From NCBI RefSeq assembly GCF_937988725.1, contig NZ_CALKHS010000003.1, forward strand, positions 385,873 through 449,872: a DNA stretch of 64,000 nucleotides, in the 5' to 3' direction. The stretch is from an uncultured Castellaniella sp. GTDB taxonomy: Bacteria > Pseudomonadota > Gammaproteobacteria > Burkholderiales > Burkholderiaceae_B. The notes under the pieces were generated by a model, which did not search any database, was not told the origin of the DNA, and saw nothing but the letters and a program-made list of their open reading frames with translations. Of this stretch, positions 1 through 8,041 are shown in pieces. Position 1 is the first letter of the stretch. Every line of letters begins with the position of its first letter. Position numbers and translations under genes: made by a program.

Positions 1-704
1 GCCTGGTGCCAGACGACGGCCTCGGCCCGCTTGCGTTCGCTGATGTCCAGCATCATGCCGATGATGATGGGGCGTCCGTCCAGCAGGATCCGCGACCCGT
101 AGACTTCCACGTCGATGGGGGTGCCGTCGCTGCGCACGGCGGGACATTCATAGCGGGCGCGGGCCACTTCGCCGGACAGACGCTGGCCGGCCCGACGGCG
201 GATGTCCTGGTAGGTCAGGGGCGGGAAGATGCGGTCCAGGGGGAAATGATCGGCCAATGTCTGCTGGTCGTATCCCAGCATGCGCGCCAGCTGCGCATTC
301 GCATAGGTGAACTGCACGGCCGCGTTGACCATGTAGATGCCGATCACGGTGTTGCCGTTCAGGCCGTCGAACATGGACTGCACGCGCGCCCGCGCCCTTC
401 GCTCGGCCTCGGCCAGCCGCCGCAGGCGCCACAGGCAGCGGATCGCCGCCAGCGCCCCGATGTTGATCAGCAGCAGCGCCGCGGCGCCCGGCCAGACGGC
501 CGATGCCGTATCGCCGCCGGCCCGCGAGGCCGCCGCCAGCGCGGCGATCAGGGCGATGTCGCACAGCGCCAGCAGGCACAGTCCCGCGATGATCGCCAGC
601 CGGAATCCATGCTGTCCCGATGGGAGATCGAGGGCATCGGCCAGGCGCGGAAGAGGGGGTGGCGGCATTGGGGGGGTAACGATTTGAAATACCGTGTCCA
701 GCAT
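1..704 (-). CDS. Membrane-anchored PAS-domain sensor protein, cut by the window edge
   Basis: The reading frame opens at an ATG at 704 and runs leftwards off the window, so only about 234 N-terminal residues are visible. Two hydrophobic segments (about residues 35-57 and 72-90) form a membrane hairpin. They are followed by a PAS fold (about 108-225) that ends in 'MMLDISERKRAEAVVWHQA', the usual C-terminal strand and linker of a PAS/PAC domain. The linker leads directly into the missing part, which in this architecture is usually a GGDEF, EAL or histidine kinase module; which one cannot be told here. The gene is the first of two minus-strand genes at the left edge and lies 64 bases from the LysR stop codon. 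Confidence 0.75.
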   Translation of the reverse strand, partial: MLDTVFQIVTPPMPPPPLPRLADALDLPSGQHGFRLAIIAGLCLLALCDIALIAALAAASRAGGDTASAVWPGAAALLLINIGALAAIRCLWRLRRLAEAERRARARVQSMFDGLNGNTVIGIYMVNAAVQFTYANAQLARMLGYDQQTLADHFPLDRIFPPLTYQDIRRRAGQRLSGEVARARYECPAVRSDGTPIDVEVYGSRILLDGRPIIIGMMLDISERKRAEAVVWHQ

Positions 705-709
705 ACCCG

Positions 710-753
710 AAATGGGCCGCCGGAGACGGAGAAATGGGCCGCCGGAAACGGAG
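710..753. repeat. Two tandem copies of a 22-base repeat
   Basis: Two head-to-tail 22-base units (710-731 and 732-753) differ at a single base. They lie in the short gap between the stop of the LysR gene and the start of the PAS-domain gene. No function is evident. Confidence 0.8.
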
Positions 754-768
754 AATCGCCCTGCGGGC

Positions 769-1692
769 CTAGGAATCCCGGCCTTTCCGTCCAGGCGCCC
801 GCTGGGCGAAATAGGCCTGCAGGTATTCGATGCAGGCCTTGATCTTGGCGGAATTGCCCAGCCGCTGGGGGTACACGGCCCAGATGCCGGCGTCCTGCCG
901 GTAGCCGGGCAGCAGATGGACCAGCGCGCCCGCCTGGATGTGCTTGTGGGCGTCCCAGACGGAACGCAGGATGATGCCGTGCCCTTCCAGCGCCCAGGCC
1001 AGCGCGATCTCGCCATTGTTGGTGATCAGCGATCCGTTGACCTTCACGTTGGTCGTCACGTCCCGGCGCGACAGCGCCCAGATCCCCACCGGGTGGTCGC
1101 GTTCGCGCACGATCAGGCAGTTGTGCCCCGGCAGGTCCTGCAGCTTGCGGGGGGCTCCGTGCCGTTCGAGGTAGGCGGGAGCGGCGCACAGGATGCGGTG
1201 GTTGGCCGCCAGCGGGCGGGCGATGTAGTTGGGGTCGATCAGGTCGCCGATGCGGATGTCCAGGTCGTATTGCTCTTTGGCCATGTTGACCAGTTGATCC
1301 AGGACGTCCAGCTTGACCTGGATGGCGGGGTAGCGCAGGGAGAAGCCGGCCAGCGCCGGGGCGACCACCTGGCGCCCGAACCCCATGCTGGTCGAGATGC
1401 GCAACGGGCCCTTCGGATCCCCCTTGAACTGCGCGATGCGGTCGTGCAGCTGTTCGACATTCCGGAGGATCTGCAGCGCCATGTCGTAAGCCTGCTCGCC
1501 CTGCTCGGTCAGCGTGACCTGGCGCGTGGTGCGGTGAAACAGCAGCGTGTCCAGTTCCGATTCCAGCAGCTTGATGTGCTTGGTCACGTAGGCGGGCGAG
1601 ATTCCGATCATCCTGGCCGCCTGCGAGAAGTTTTCGTATTGGGCCGCTTCGCAAAAGACCTTCAGGCTGTCGATCGTCAGGTTTTCTTTCAT
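769..1692 (-). CDS. LysR-family transcriptional regulator
   Basis: A 307-residue protein of normal LysR length. The N-terminal winged helix-turn-helix (about residues 6-64) contains 'FSQAARMIGISPAYVTKHI' followed by the typical 'LESELDTLLFHRTTRQVTLT' segment, and the rest is the periplasmic-binding-protein-like effector domain. It is transcribed divergently from the amidase/TRAP operon starting at 1857, with 164 bases between them. Classical LysR behaviour would be to regulate that divergent operon in response to its substrate; this is inference from position. The ATG at 1692 has no strong ribosome binding site, but it matches the usual start relative to the HTH. Confidence 0.9.
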   Translation of the reverse strand: MKENLTIDSLKVFCEAAQYENFSQAARMIGISPAYVTKHIKLLESELDTLLFHRTTRQVTLTEQGEQAYDMALQILRNVEQLHDRIAQFKGDPKGPLRISTSMGFGRQVVAPALAGFSLRYPAIQVKLDVLDQLVNMAKEQYDLDIRIGDLIDPNYIARPLAANHRILCAAPAYLERHGAPRKLQDLPGHNCLIVRERDHPVGIWALSRRDVTTNVKVNGSLITNNGEIALAWALEGHGIILRSVWDAHKHIQAGALVHLLPGYRQDAGIWAVYPQRLGNSAKIKACIEYLQAYFAQRAPGRKGRDS

Positions 1693-1744
1693 GAATAGTA
1701 AAAACAGTTTTCACGGAATGGGAATTGTAGGCCGGAATCCTTCT

Positions 1745-1764
1745 GAATAGACTTCTCCCTATTC
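1745..1764. promoter_or_regulatory. Candidate LysR operator (inverted repeat)
   Basis: A perfect 6-base inverted repeat, GAATAG-N8-CTATTC, lies in the divergent region between the LysR gene and the amidase gene. A further GAATAG half-site overlaps the LysR start region at about 1694. Size and location fit a LysR-type site; binding is not shown. Confidence 0.4.
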
Positions 1765-1856
1765 GACATGAACTGTCGCCTGGAACCGCGCCGACATGCG
1801 CGCGCCCTGCGACACAGAAACGCCGGCACAGGCGGTTCATCCGATCGGGGGGATAC

Positions 1857-3254
1857 ATGGATCTGAGACGGCTTTCTCTTGGGCAACTGCACGCTGGCTT
1901 GCGGTCGCGGGAATATTCGGCGGCGGCGCTGGCGAGCGCCTGCCAGGAAAACTACCGGCGGCACGAGCCGGCGCTGAACGCCTACAAGACCTGGAACGGC
2001 GATGCGGCCCGGACGACGGCCGGCCTGGCCGACCGATTGCTGGATCGCGGCGTGGATCTGGGGCCGCTGATGGGCATGCCCGTGTCGGTCAAGGACCTGT
2101 TTGCCGTGCGCGGCCTGCCCACGTTCGCCGGCTCGGTCGAATCCCTGGGGCCGTCCTGGGAACGGCCCGGGCCGCTGGTCGACATTCTGGAACGCCAGCT
2201 GGCCCCGGTCATGGGGAAGACGCACACCGTAGAATTCGCGTTCGGCGGCATCGGGGCGAATGCGCATTGGGGCACGCCCTGCAATCCCTGGGGCGTCCGG
2301 GAACACCGCATCCCGGGAGGATCGAGCTCCGGCGCGGGCGTCTCGCTGGCCCAGGGCTCGGCCTTGCTGGCCTTGGGGACCGATACGGCGGGTTCCGTGC
2401 GGATCCCGGCCTCGGTGACGGGGCAGGCGGGGCTGAAACTGACCCACGGGCGCTGGCCCGCCGACGGGATCGTGCCGCTGTCTCCCAGCCTGGATACGCC
2501 GGGCATCCTGGCCCGTTCGGTCGAAGATCTCGCGTTCGCGTTTCAGGCGATCGAAGCGGGCCGGGGTGCGGCGCAGCCGTCCATCCGCGCGATGGATTCG
2601 ATGGCGGGCCTGCGCCTGGGGCGGGTGGACCGGTTCTTCCTGGGAGGGGCGGACGCATCGATCGTGGAAGTCTTCGACCGGGCCCTGCTGCGTCTGGCCG
2701 AATCCGGCGCGCGTGTCGGCGACGCGGCGCTGCCGGGCTGTCACGAGGCCTATGCCATCTTCCAGCAGGGCGGCCTGGCCGCTCCCGAATTCTGCGCATT
2801 CCTGAAGGCGGAGCTGCCCGGGCGCATGGATCGCCTGGACCCGGTGGTGCGGCTGCGGGTCGAAGGCGCCGAGTCGCTGTCCTCCGTCGATTATCTGCTG
2901 CGCGTCCATGCCTTGCGGCAGGCCGCCCGGCAGGCCCTGGGCGCTTTCGAGGCGGCCGACGTGCTGGTGACGCCGACGGTGGCGATCGCGCCTCCGCGCC
3001 TGGCGGATCTGCAGGCCGAGGACGCCTATCGCCGCGCCAACATGATGGTGTTGCGCAATACCAGCATCGCCAATCTGCTGGGCCTGTGCGCGGTGACGCT
3101 GCCGGTGGGGCTGGACGCGCTGGGCCTGCCGGTGGGGCTGCAGCTGATGGCGCCGCCGCATGCCGAAGAGCGTCTGCTGGCAGCGGCGCTGAGCATCGAA
3201 TCGTGTCTGGGCAAGCCTGTCGATGTCCTGGGATGCCCTGACTTTTTGCTGTGA
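1857..3254 (+). CDS. Amidase-signature family amidohydrolase
   Basis: A 465-residue enzyme of the amidase signature (GatA/AmdS) family, which hydrolyses carboxamides to acid plus ammonia through a Ser-cisSer-Lys triad. The Lys is visible in 'GMPVSVKDLF' (near residue 76). The glycine/serine-rich stretch with the cis-Ser is 'IPGGSSSGAG' and the nucleophile lies in 'DTAGSVRIPAS'. It is the first gene of a plus-strand run leading into a TRAP transporter 66 bases downstream. The start at 1857 follows a purine-rich GGGGGGAT. GatA itself is unlikely because gatB and gatC are not adjacent. The substrate is unknown but probably relates to what the TRAP system imports. Confidence 0.88.
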   Translation: MDLRRLSLGQLHAGLRSREYSAAALASACQENYRRHEPALNAYKTWNGDAARTTAGLADRLLDRGVDLGPLMGMPVSVKDLFAVRGLPTFAGSVESLGPSWERPGPLVDILERQLAPVMGKTHTVEFAFGGIGANAHWGTPCNPWGVREHRIPGGSSSGAGVSLAQGSALLALGTDTAGSVRIPASVTGQAGLKLTHGRWPADGIVPLSPSLDTPGILARSVEDLAFAFQAIEAGRGAAQPSIRAMDSMAGLRLGRVDRFFLGGADASIVEVFDRALLRLAESGARVGDAALPGCHEAYAIFQQGGLAAPEFCAFLKAELPGRMDRLDPVVRLRVEGAESLSSVDYLLRVHALRQAARQALGAFEAADVLVTPTVAIAPPRLADLQAEDAYRRANMMVLRNTSIANLLGLCAVTLPVGLDALGLPVGLQLMAPPHAEERLLAAALSIESCLGKPVDVLGCPDFLL

Positions 3255-3320
3255 CCATGCGCCCCGTGCAGGCCGCGCCATGGGTGGCGGGGCCGGGCGG
3301 GGCACCAAAGGAGAGAGACC

Positions 3321-4316
3321 ATGAATATTTCCCCTATCGGAAAACTATCCCTCGGTATCGCCGGCGCCCTGCTGAGCGCCTCGTTCGCTCAGGCGGCGGA
3401 TTACACCTTCACGTTCGCCCACGTCCTGACCGAACAGACGCCCAATGCCCAGGCTGCCGTCAAGTTCAAGGAAGAGGTCGAGAAGAACTCGCAGGGCCGC
3501 ATCGAGATCAACATCCGGCCGGCCGCCCAGCTGGGCGGCGACGTCGAGATCATCGAACAGACCCAGATGGGGCTGGTCCAGATCGCCATTCCGCCGACCG
3601 GCAACCTGGCCAACTTCGAGCCGAAGATGTTCCTGTTCGACCTGCCCTACCTGATGAAGGGCGAACAATCGATGAAGCAGCTGCTGGACGGCGACGTGGG
3701 CCGCGAACTGCTGGCGACCCTGGAAAAAAGCAATCTGCATGGCGTGAACTATTGGGGGGCTGGGTTCCGGAACATCACCAACAACGTCCGTGAGATCCAC
3801 CAGCCGGACGACCTGAAGAACATCAAGATGCGGACGCTGCAGGCGCCGACCATCCTGTCCACGTACCGGACCTGGGGCGCGAACCCGACGGCCATGGCCT
3901 ATACCGAGGTCTACAACGGCCTGCAGCAGGGCGTGGTCGAAGGGCAGGAAAACCCGCTGGCCAACATCGACTCGATGAAGTTCTACGAAGTCCAGAAATA
4001 CATGACCCTGACCGGCCATGCCTATCACACCTATGCGGCCGTGATGAACAAGGGGGCCTGGGAATCGCTGCCCGACGATCTGAAGAAAGTCGTGTCCGAC
4101 GCCTTCGACGTGGCGCGCGATTACGGGCGCGAACTGACGGCTAAGGACGAGGCCCGCATCATCGAGAAGATCAAGGGCCAGATCAAGATCACCGAACTGA
4201 CCGACGCGGACCGCCAGAAGTTCATCGAGCGTTCCGAGCCGATCTACAAGCAGTTCGAAGCCAACATCACGCCTGAGCTGCTGCAGCGCGCGATCAAGGC
4301 CGCCACGGTGAGCTGA
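3321..4316 (+). CDS. dctP: TRAP transporter solute-binding protein (DctP family)
   Basis: A 331-residue periplasmic receptor of a tripartite ATP-independent transporter. It has a Sec signal peptide ending near 'ASFAQA' (about residue 25). The mature part starts 'ADYTFTFAHVLTEQTPNAQA', the typical DctP opening strand with the ligand-recognition loop. The segment 'MRTLQAPTILSTYRTWGANP' carries the conserved Arg that salt-bridges the carboxylate of the ligand, and 'VYNGLQQGVVEGQENP' is the family signature. A strong AAGGAGAGAG ribosome binding site precedes the ATG. It is followed by the small and large membrane subunits, so this is a complete TRAP system. The ligand is presumably an organic acid. 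Confidence 0.93.
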   Translation: MNISPIGKLSLGIAGALLSASFAQAADYTFTFAHVLTEQTPNAQAAVKFKEEVEKNSQGRIEINIRPAAQLGGDVEIIEQTQMGLVQIAIPPTGNLANFEPKMFLFDLPYLMKGEQSMKQLLDGDVGRELLATLEKSNLHGVNYWGAGFRNITNNVREIHQPDDLKNIKMRTLQAPTILSTYRTWGANPTAMAYTEVYNGLQQGVVEGQENPLANIDSMKFYEVQKYMTLTGHAYHTYAAVMNKGAWESLPDDLKKVVSDAFDVARDYGRELTAKDEARIIEKIKGQIKITELTDADRQKFIERSEPIYKQFEANITPELLQRAIKAATVS

Positions 4317-4341
4317 TCCGGTCCATCACAGGAGAGTCCCC

Positions 4342-4854
4342 ATGCTTGCAGGAATCAATCGGTGCCTGGACAAGATCGAATCATTCGCCATGATCGTCTT
4401 CATGCTGGTGGCGACCTTCGTCGCCGTCATCCAGGTCATTGCGCGCTATGTATTCAACAATTCGCTGTACTGGTCCGAGGAAACGGTGCTGTATGCGCTG
4501 ATCATGATGAGCTTCCTGACCTGCAGCATGGGGGTGCGGTATGCCGCGCACATCTGCGTCGAGGTCCTGCCGTTGATGGTCGGGCCCCGGCTGGCCCGGG
4601 TGCTGCACTATCTCGCGAACGTGCTGGGCCTGATGTTCGCCGGCGTGCTGGTGTATTACGGCGCGCGGCTGGCCATCAACACCTTGGCCATGAACCAGCT
4701 CTCGCCCGCGATGCGCATTCCGGTCGGGTACGTCTACATGGTGATCCCGGTGTCGGCCGCCTTCATGGGCTTGCGGTATCTGTGGATTCTATGGTGCATG
4801 CTCAGCGGCAAGGAGTATCAGCCGCTGGCCATGGATATCAGCGCGACCGCCTGA
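4342..4854 (+). CDS. dctQ: TRAP transporter small membrane subunit (DctQ family)
   Basis: A 170-residue protein with four predicted membrane segments, as expected for the DctQ subunit that couples the binding protein to the large permease. The first helix contains 'MIVFMLVATFVAVIQVIARY', and the following 'VFNNSLYWSEETVLYALIMM' is the typical DctQ periplasmic loop and helix. It starts 25 bases after the binding-protein stop, with GGAGAG as ribosome binding site, and is followed 47 bases later by the large subunit. Confidence 0.92.
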   Translation: MLAGINRCLDKIESFAMIVFMLVATFVAVIQVIARYVFNNSLYWSEETVLYALIMMSFLTCSMGVRYAAHICVEVLPLMVGPRLARVLHYLANVLGLMFAGVLVYYGARLAINTLAMNQLSPAMRIPVGYVYMVIPVSAAFMGLRYLWILWCMLSGKEYQPLAMDISATA

Positions 4855-4901
4855 CGGCGCGCCGATCTTCGATCCCGGATCCCATTCGATAGAGAATCCC
4901 C

Positions 4902-6176
4902 ATGATTGCTGCTCTCGTTCCCATCTTTTTTGTCCTGTTGCTGTTCGGGCTGCCGATTTTCGCGTCTTTGGCATTCGCCGTGTCCCTGGCCCTGAAGGGC
5001 TTCGGCACGATCGACCCGCTGGTCGTGCCCATGCGCATGTTTTCGGGGATGAACAATTTCTCCCTGATGTCGATTCCGTTCTTCATCCTGGCGGCCGAGC
5101 TGATGCGCATCGGCGGCCTGTCGGATCGACTGATCGGTCTGGCGCGCGCCCTGATCGGCTGGATGCCGGGCGGGATGGCGGCGGCCACCGTGCTGTCCTG
5201 CCTGTTCTTCGGTTCGATTTCCGGCTCCAGCCCGGCCACCGTGATCGCCATCGGCAGCATTATGTACCCCGCGCTGGTCGCTGCGGGCTACAACAAATAC
5301 TTTTCCATCGGCCTGATCACGACCGCCGGCACCCTGGGGCCGATCGTGCCGCCCAGCATCGCCCTGATCATCTACGGGTCGGTGACCGGCTCTTCGGTGG
5401 GCAAGCTGTTCGCGGCCGGCATCCTGCCCGCGGTCCTGATCGCCACCCTGCTGATCGTGTACTGCTGCTGGTACGCCATGGCGAAGCGCTATCCGCGCGA
5501 ACCCTTCCCGACGCTGGGGGAAATCTGGGACGCGCTGCGCCGGTCCCTGTGGGGCCTGGGGCTGCCCGTGGTCCTGCTGGGCGGCATCTACACCGGCCTG
5601 TTCACGCCGACGGAATCGGCCGCCGCCGCGTGCCTGTACGGCTGGTTCGTCGGGGCCGTCATCTATCGCACCATTTCTATTTCCCAGTCGCTGACGATCC
5701 TGCGCAATACCGGCGTGCTCTCGGGCACCCTGCTGCTGATCACGGCGGGCGCTTCGGCGTTTTCCTGGATCCTGGCCAGCACCGGGGCGCCCACGAAACT
5801 GGCGACCGAAGTCCTGTCGGGCACGAATTCCCCCATCGTCATCCTGATGCTGTTCAATGCCATCATGCTGGTGGCCGGAGCCTTCCTGGACAGCGCGTCG
5901 GCCATCATCGTGCTGGCGCCGCTGATGCAGCCGATCGCCGCCCAGGTCGGGGTCGATGCCATCCATTTCGGCATCATCACCCTGGTGAACCTGTCGATCG
6001 GCATGCTGACCCCGCCCGTGGGCCTGAACTTGTTCGTCGCCATGGGGATCGCCAAGATGAGCCTCTTCGAGGTGTTCAAGGCGGCGCTGCCGACCATTCT
6101 GCTGATGTTCCTGGCGCTGATCGCGATCACCTACGTCCCGTGGTTCAGCACGGCCATCCCCAGTCTGTTGTATTGA
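4902..6176 (+). CDS. dctM: TRAP transporter large permease subunit (DctM family)
   Basis: A 424-residue, roughly 12-helix permease of the DctM family, which carries out sodium-driven transport together with DctQ. Family landmarks are 'FSLMSIPFFILAAELM' near the N-terminus, 'GSISGSSPATVIAIGSIM' in the first half and 'VNLSIGMLTPPVGLNLFVA' near the end. The length is normal. It closes the dctPQM trio; the next gene begins 58 bases downstream on the same strand, so the operon probably continues. Confidence 0.93.
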   Translation: MIAALVPIFFVLLLFGLPIFASLAFAVSLALKGFGTIDPLVVPMRMFSGMNNFSLMSIPFFILAAELMRIGGLSDRLIGLARALIGWMPGGMAAATVLSCLFFGSISGSSPATVIAIGSIMYPALVAAGYNKYFSIGLITTAGTLGPIVPPSIALIIYGSVTGSSVGKLFAAGILPAVLIATLLIVYCCWYAMAKRYPREPFPTLGEIWDALRRSLWGLGLPVVLLGGIYTGLFTPTESAAAACLYGWFVGAVIYRTISISQSLTILRNTGVLSGTLLLITAGASAFSWILASTGAPTKLATEVLSGTNSPIVILMLFNAIMLVAGAFLDSASAIIVLAPLMQPIAAQVGVDAIHFGIITLVNLSIGMLTPPVGLNLFVAMGIAKMSLFEVFKAALPTILLMFLALIAITYVPWFSTAIPSLLY

Positions 6177-6234
6177 TGCGTGGCGCCGGGGGATGGGATC
6201 CTCCGGCGTTCTGTTCTTGAATGGAGAAATCGTC

Positions 6235-7002
6235 ATGAAGGATCAAGCCGTCGTCTTCGCCGCGGGCAATTATCGCTATGTGCCCAGCGGCGTCATGCAG
6301 TATTCCGGAGGGGCGGCCGCCGAGCCGGGCTACACGATCCGGCGCGTCGTGTTTTCCCGGCCGGTGCCGTTGCTGGATGGCTTTGCCCGCATCCGGCAGG
6401 TCCTGGAATCCGAGGGCCGGCCGCTGGCGGCCCTGTGCGGTTGCGAATTGCGCTCGCCGGGGCAGTTCAGCGAAGAAGGCTTCGCCAGGTTCAATGCCGA
6501 ATATGTCGGCACCTTGCAGGCCTGGGGCATCGCGAGCGACACGGTCAATCCCGTGCCGCGCAGCAATGTCTGCCCGGAAATCGATCCGCCCGCGCAGCCT
6601 TCCTTTCATGCCTTCAGCTATACCGTGCCGTCCTCCGAGGACGAGCGCGCCTTCGTGGTGGCCGGCAGCAGCGAAGTGCCGGAAGGCCATGCCAACTACA
6701 AGGATCATCTGATCGCCTATCAGGACATTTCGCCCGAAGGCATGCGCAAGAAGGCCCGCTGGGTGCTGGACGAAATGCAGCGCCGCATGGCGGTGCTGGG
6801 CTATGGTTGGCCGGACTGCACCGGCACGCAGCTCTACATGATCCATGACCCCCATCCCTTCCTGGCGGACGAATTCGTGCGCCGGGGCGCGATGCGCCTG
6901 GGGCTGACCTGGCACTTCGTGCGTCCGCCCGTCGTCGACATGGAGTTTGAAATGGACTGCCGCCGTGTCCTGGCCGAGCGCGTTCTGCCGGTGAGCGCCT
7001 GA
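6235..7002 (+). CDS. Protein of unknown function in the TRAP/amidase operon
   Basis: A 255-residue soluble protein that I do not recognise. No signal peptide or membrane segment is visible. The ATG at 6235 is chosen over an upstream ATG at 6193 because GGAGAA lies 8 bases before it. The C-terminal part ('RLGLTWHFVRPPVVDMEFEM') ends in a beta strand rich in acidic residues that loosely recalls RidA/YjgF-like or chorismatase-like folds; this is a weak impression only. The stop codon overlaps the ATG of the asparaginase by one base (TGATG). Translational coupling and a shared pathway with the amidase, asparaginase and TRAP genes are therefore likely. Confidence 0.7.
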   Translation: MKDQAVVFAAGNYRYVPSGVMQYSGGAAAEPGYTIRRVVFSRPVPLLDGFARIRQVLESEGRPLAALCGCELRSPGQFSEEGFARFNAEYVGTLQAWGIASDTVNPVPRSNVCPEIDPPAQPSFHAFSYTVPSSEDERAFVVAGSSEVPEGHANYKDHLIAYQDISPEGMRKKARWVLDEMQRRMAVLGYGWPDCTGTQLYMIHDPHPFLADEFVRRGAMRLGLTWHFVRPPVVDMEFEMDCRRVLAERVLPVSA

Positions 7003-8006
7003 TGAGGCGCGTGGCCGTGGTGTCCACGGGCGGGACCATCGCCAGCCTGCCCGGCCCGGAGGGCCGCAACATCGCCGGAGCCTTGTCGGGGCAGGCCTTG
7101 CTGGGCGGCGTGCCCGAGGCTGCCGACATCCGGGTCGAAGTGCTGTCCCTGTTCCAGAAACCCAGCAACGCCCTGACGCTGGACGATCTGCAGGGCCTGC
7201 GCGCGCAATGCCAGTCGCTGATCGACGGCGGCGAGGTGGACGGCATCGTGGTGACGCATGGCACCGACACGCTGGAAGACACGGCCTATTTTCTGGAAAG
7301 CAGCCTGCGGACGCGCGATGTGGTGGTGGCCGTGACGGGTTCGCAGCGCGTGCCGCATGCGCCCGGCACGGATGCGTATCTGAACCTGCGCCATGCCTTG
7401 CGGGTGGCGGCGTCCCCGGACTGCCGCGGCCTGGGCGTGCTGGTGGTGTTCAATGAAACGGTGCATGCCGCCGCCTTCGTGCGCAAGACCAGCAGCTTCC
7501 AGTTGAACGGCTTCGATTCGCCCGGCTTCGGCTGCCTGGGGTTCATCGATGATGACGCCGTGCTGATCTATCAGCAGCCCCGGCGCCAGCCCCTGTTGCA
7601 GCCGCCGCCGGGGAAATTGCCGGCCGTGGAGCTGCTGGGCGCGAACCTCGGAGCCGGGCCGCTGGCGCTCAAGGCCCTGGTGGATGCCGGCGCGCCCGGC
7701 ATCGTCCTGGAAGGCACCGGCCGGGGCCAGGTGCCGCCGGACTGGGTGCCCGAAGTCCGCCGGGCCGCCGCCGCGGGCTGCAAGGTGCTGGTGTGCAGTT
7801 CCACGCTGACCGGACCTGTCCAGCCTTGTTATGAATATGCCGGATCCCTGCACGATCTGCAGGCGGCCGGCGCGCTGGGAGTCAGCGGGCTGTCGGGCCG
7901 CAAGGCGCGCCTGCGCCTGATGCTCGCCCTGGCTTGCCTGGGGGACGATTGCGGCCCGGATGCCCTGCGCCGCGTGTTTTCCTGGGGGGCGGACCGTTCC
8001 GCCTGA
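7002..8006 (+). CDS. L-asparaginase family amidohydrolase
   Basis: A 334-residue type I/II bacterial asparaginase. Both active-site signatures are present: 'VVSTGGTIASLPG' near the N-terminus, with the first catalytic Thr, and 'GIVVTHGTDTLEDTA' (about residues 80-94), with the Thr-Asp pair. There is no signal peptide, so the enzyme is cytoplasmic. It overlaps the preceding gene by one base and is followed 35 bases later by a dehydrogenase gene. Given the amidase in the same operon, the true substrate may be another beta- or gamma-amide of a dicarboxylic acid rather than asparagine; that is inference. Confidence 0.88.
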   Translation: MRRVAVVSTGGTIASLPGPEGRNIAGALSGQALLGGVPEAADIRVEVLSLFQKPSNALTLDDLQGLRAQCQSLIDGGEVDGIVVTHGTDTLEDTAYFLESSLRTRDVVVAVTGSQRVPHAPGTDAYLNLRHALRVAASPDCRGLGVLVVFNETVHAAAFVRKTSSFQLNGFDSPGFGCLGFIDDDAVLIYQQPRRQPLLQPPPGKLPAVELLGANLGAGPLALKALVDAGAPGIVLEGTGRGQVPPDWVPEVRRAAAAGCKVLVCSSTLTGPVQPCYEYAGSLHDLQAAGALGVSGLSGRKARLRLMLALACLGDDCGPDALRRVFSWGADRSA

Positions 8007-8041
8007 CCCTTCTTTTCCACATTCGATTGAGCTGTCCCACT

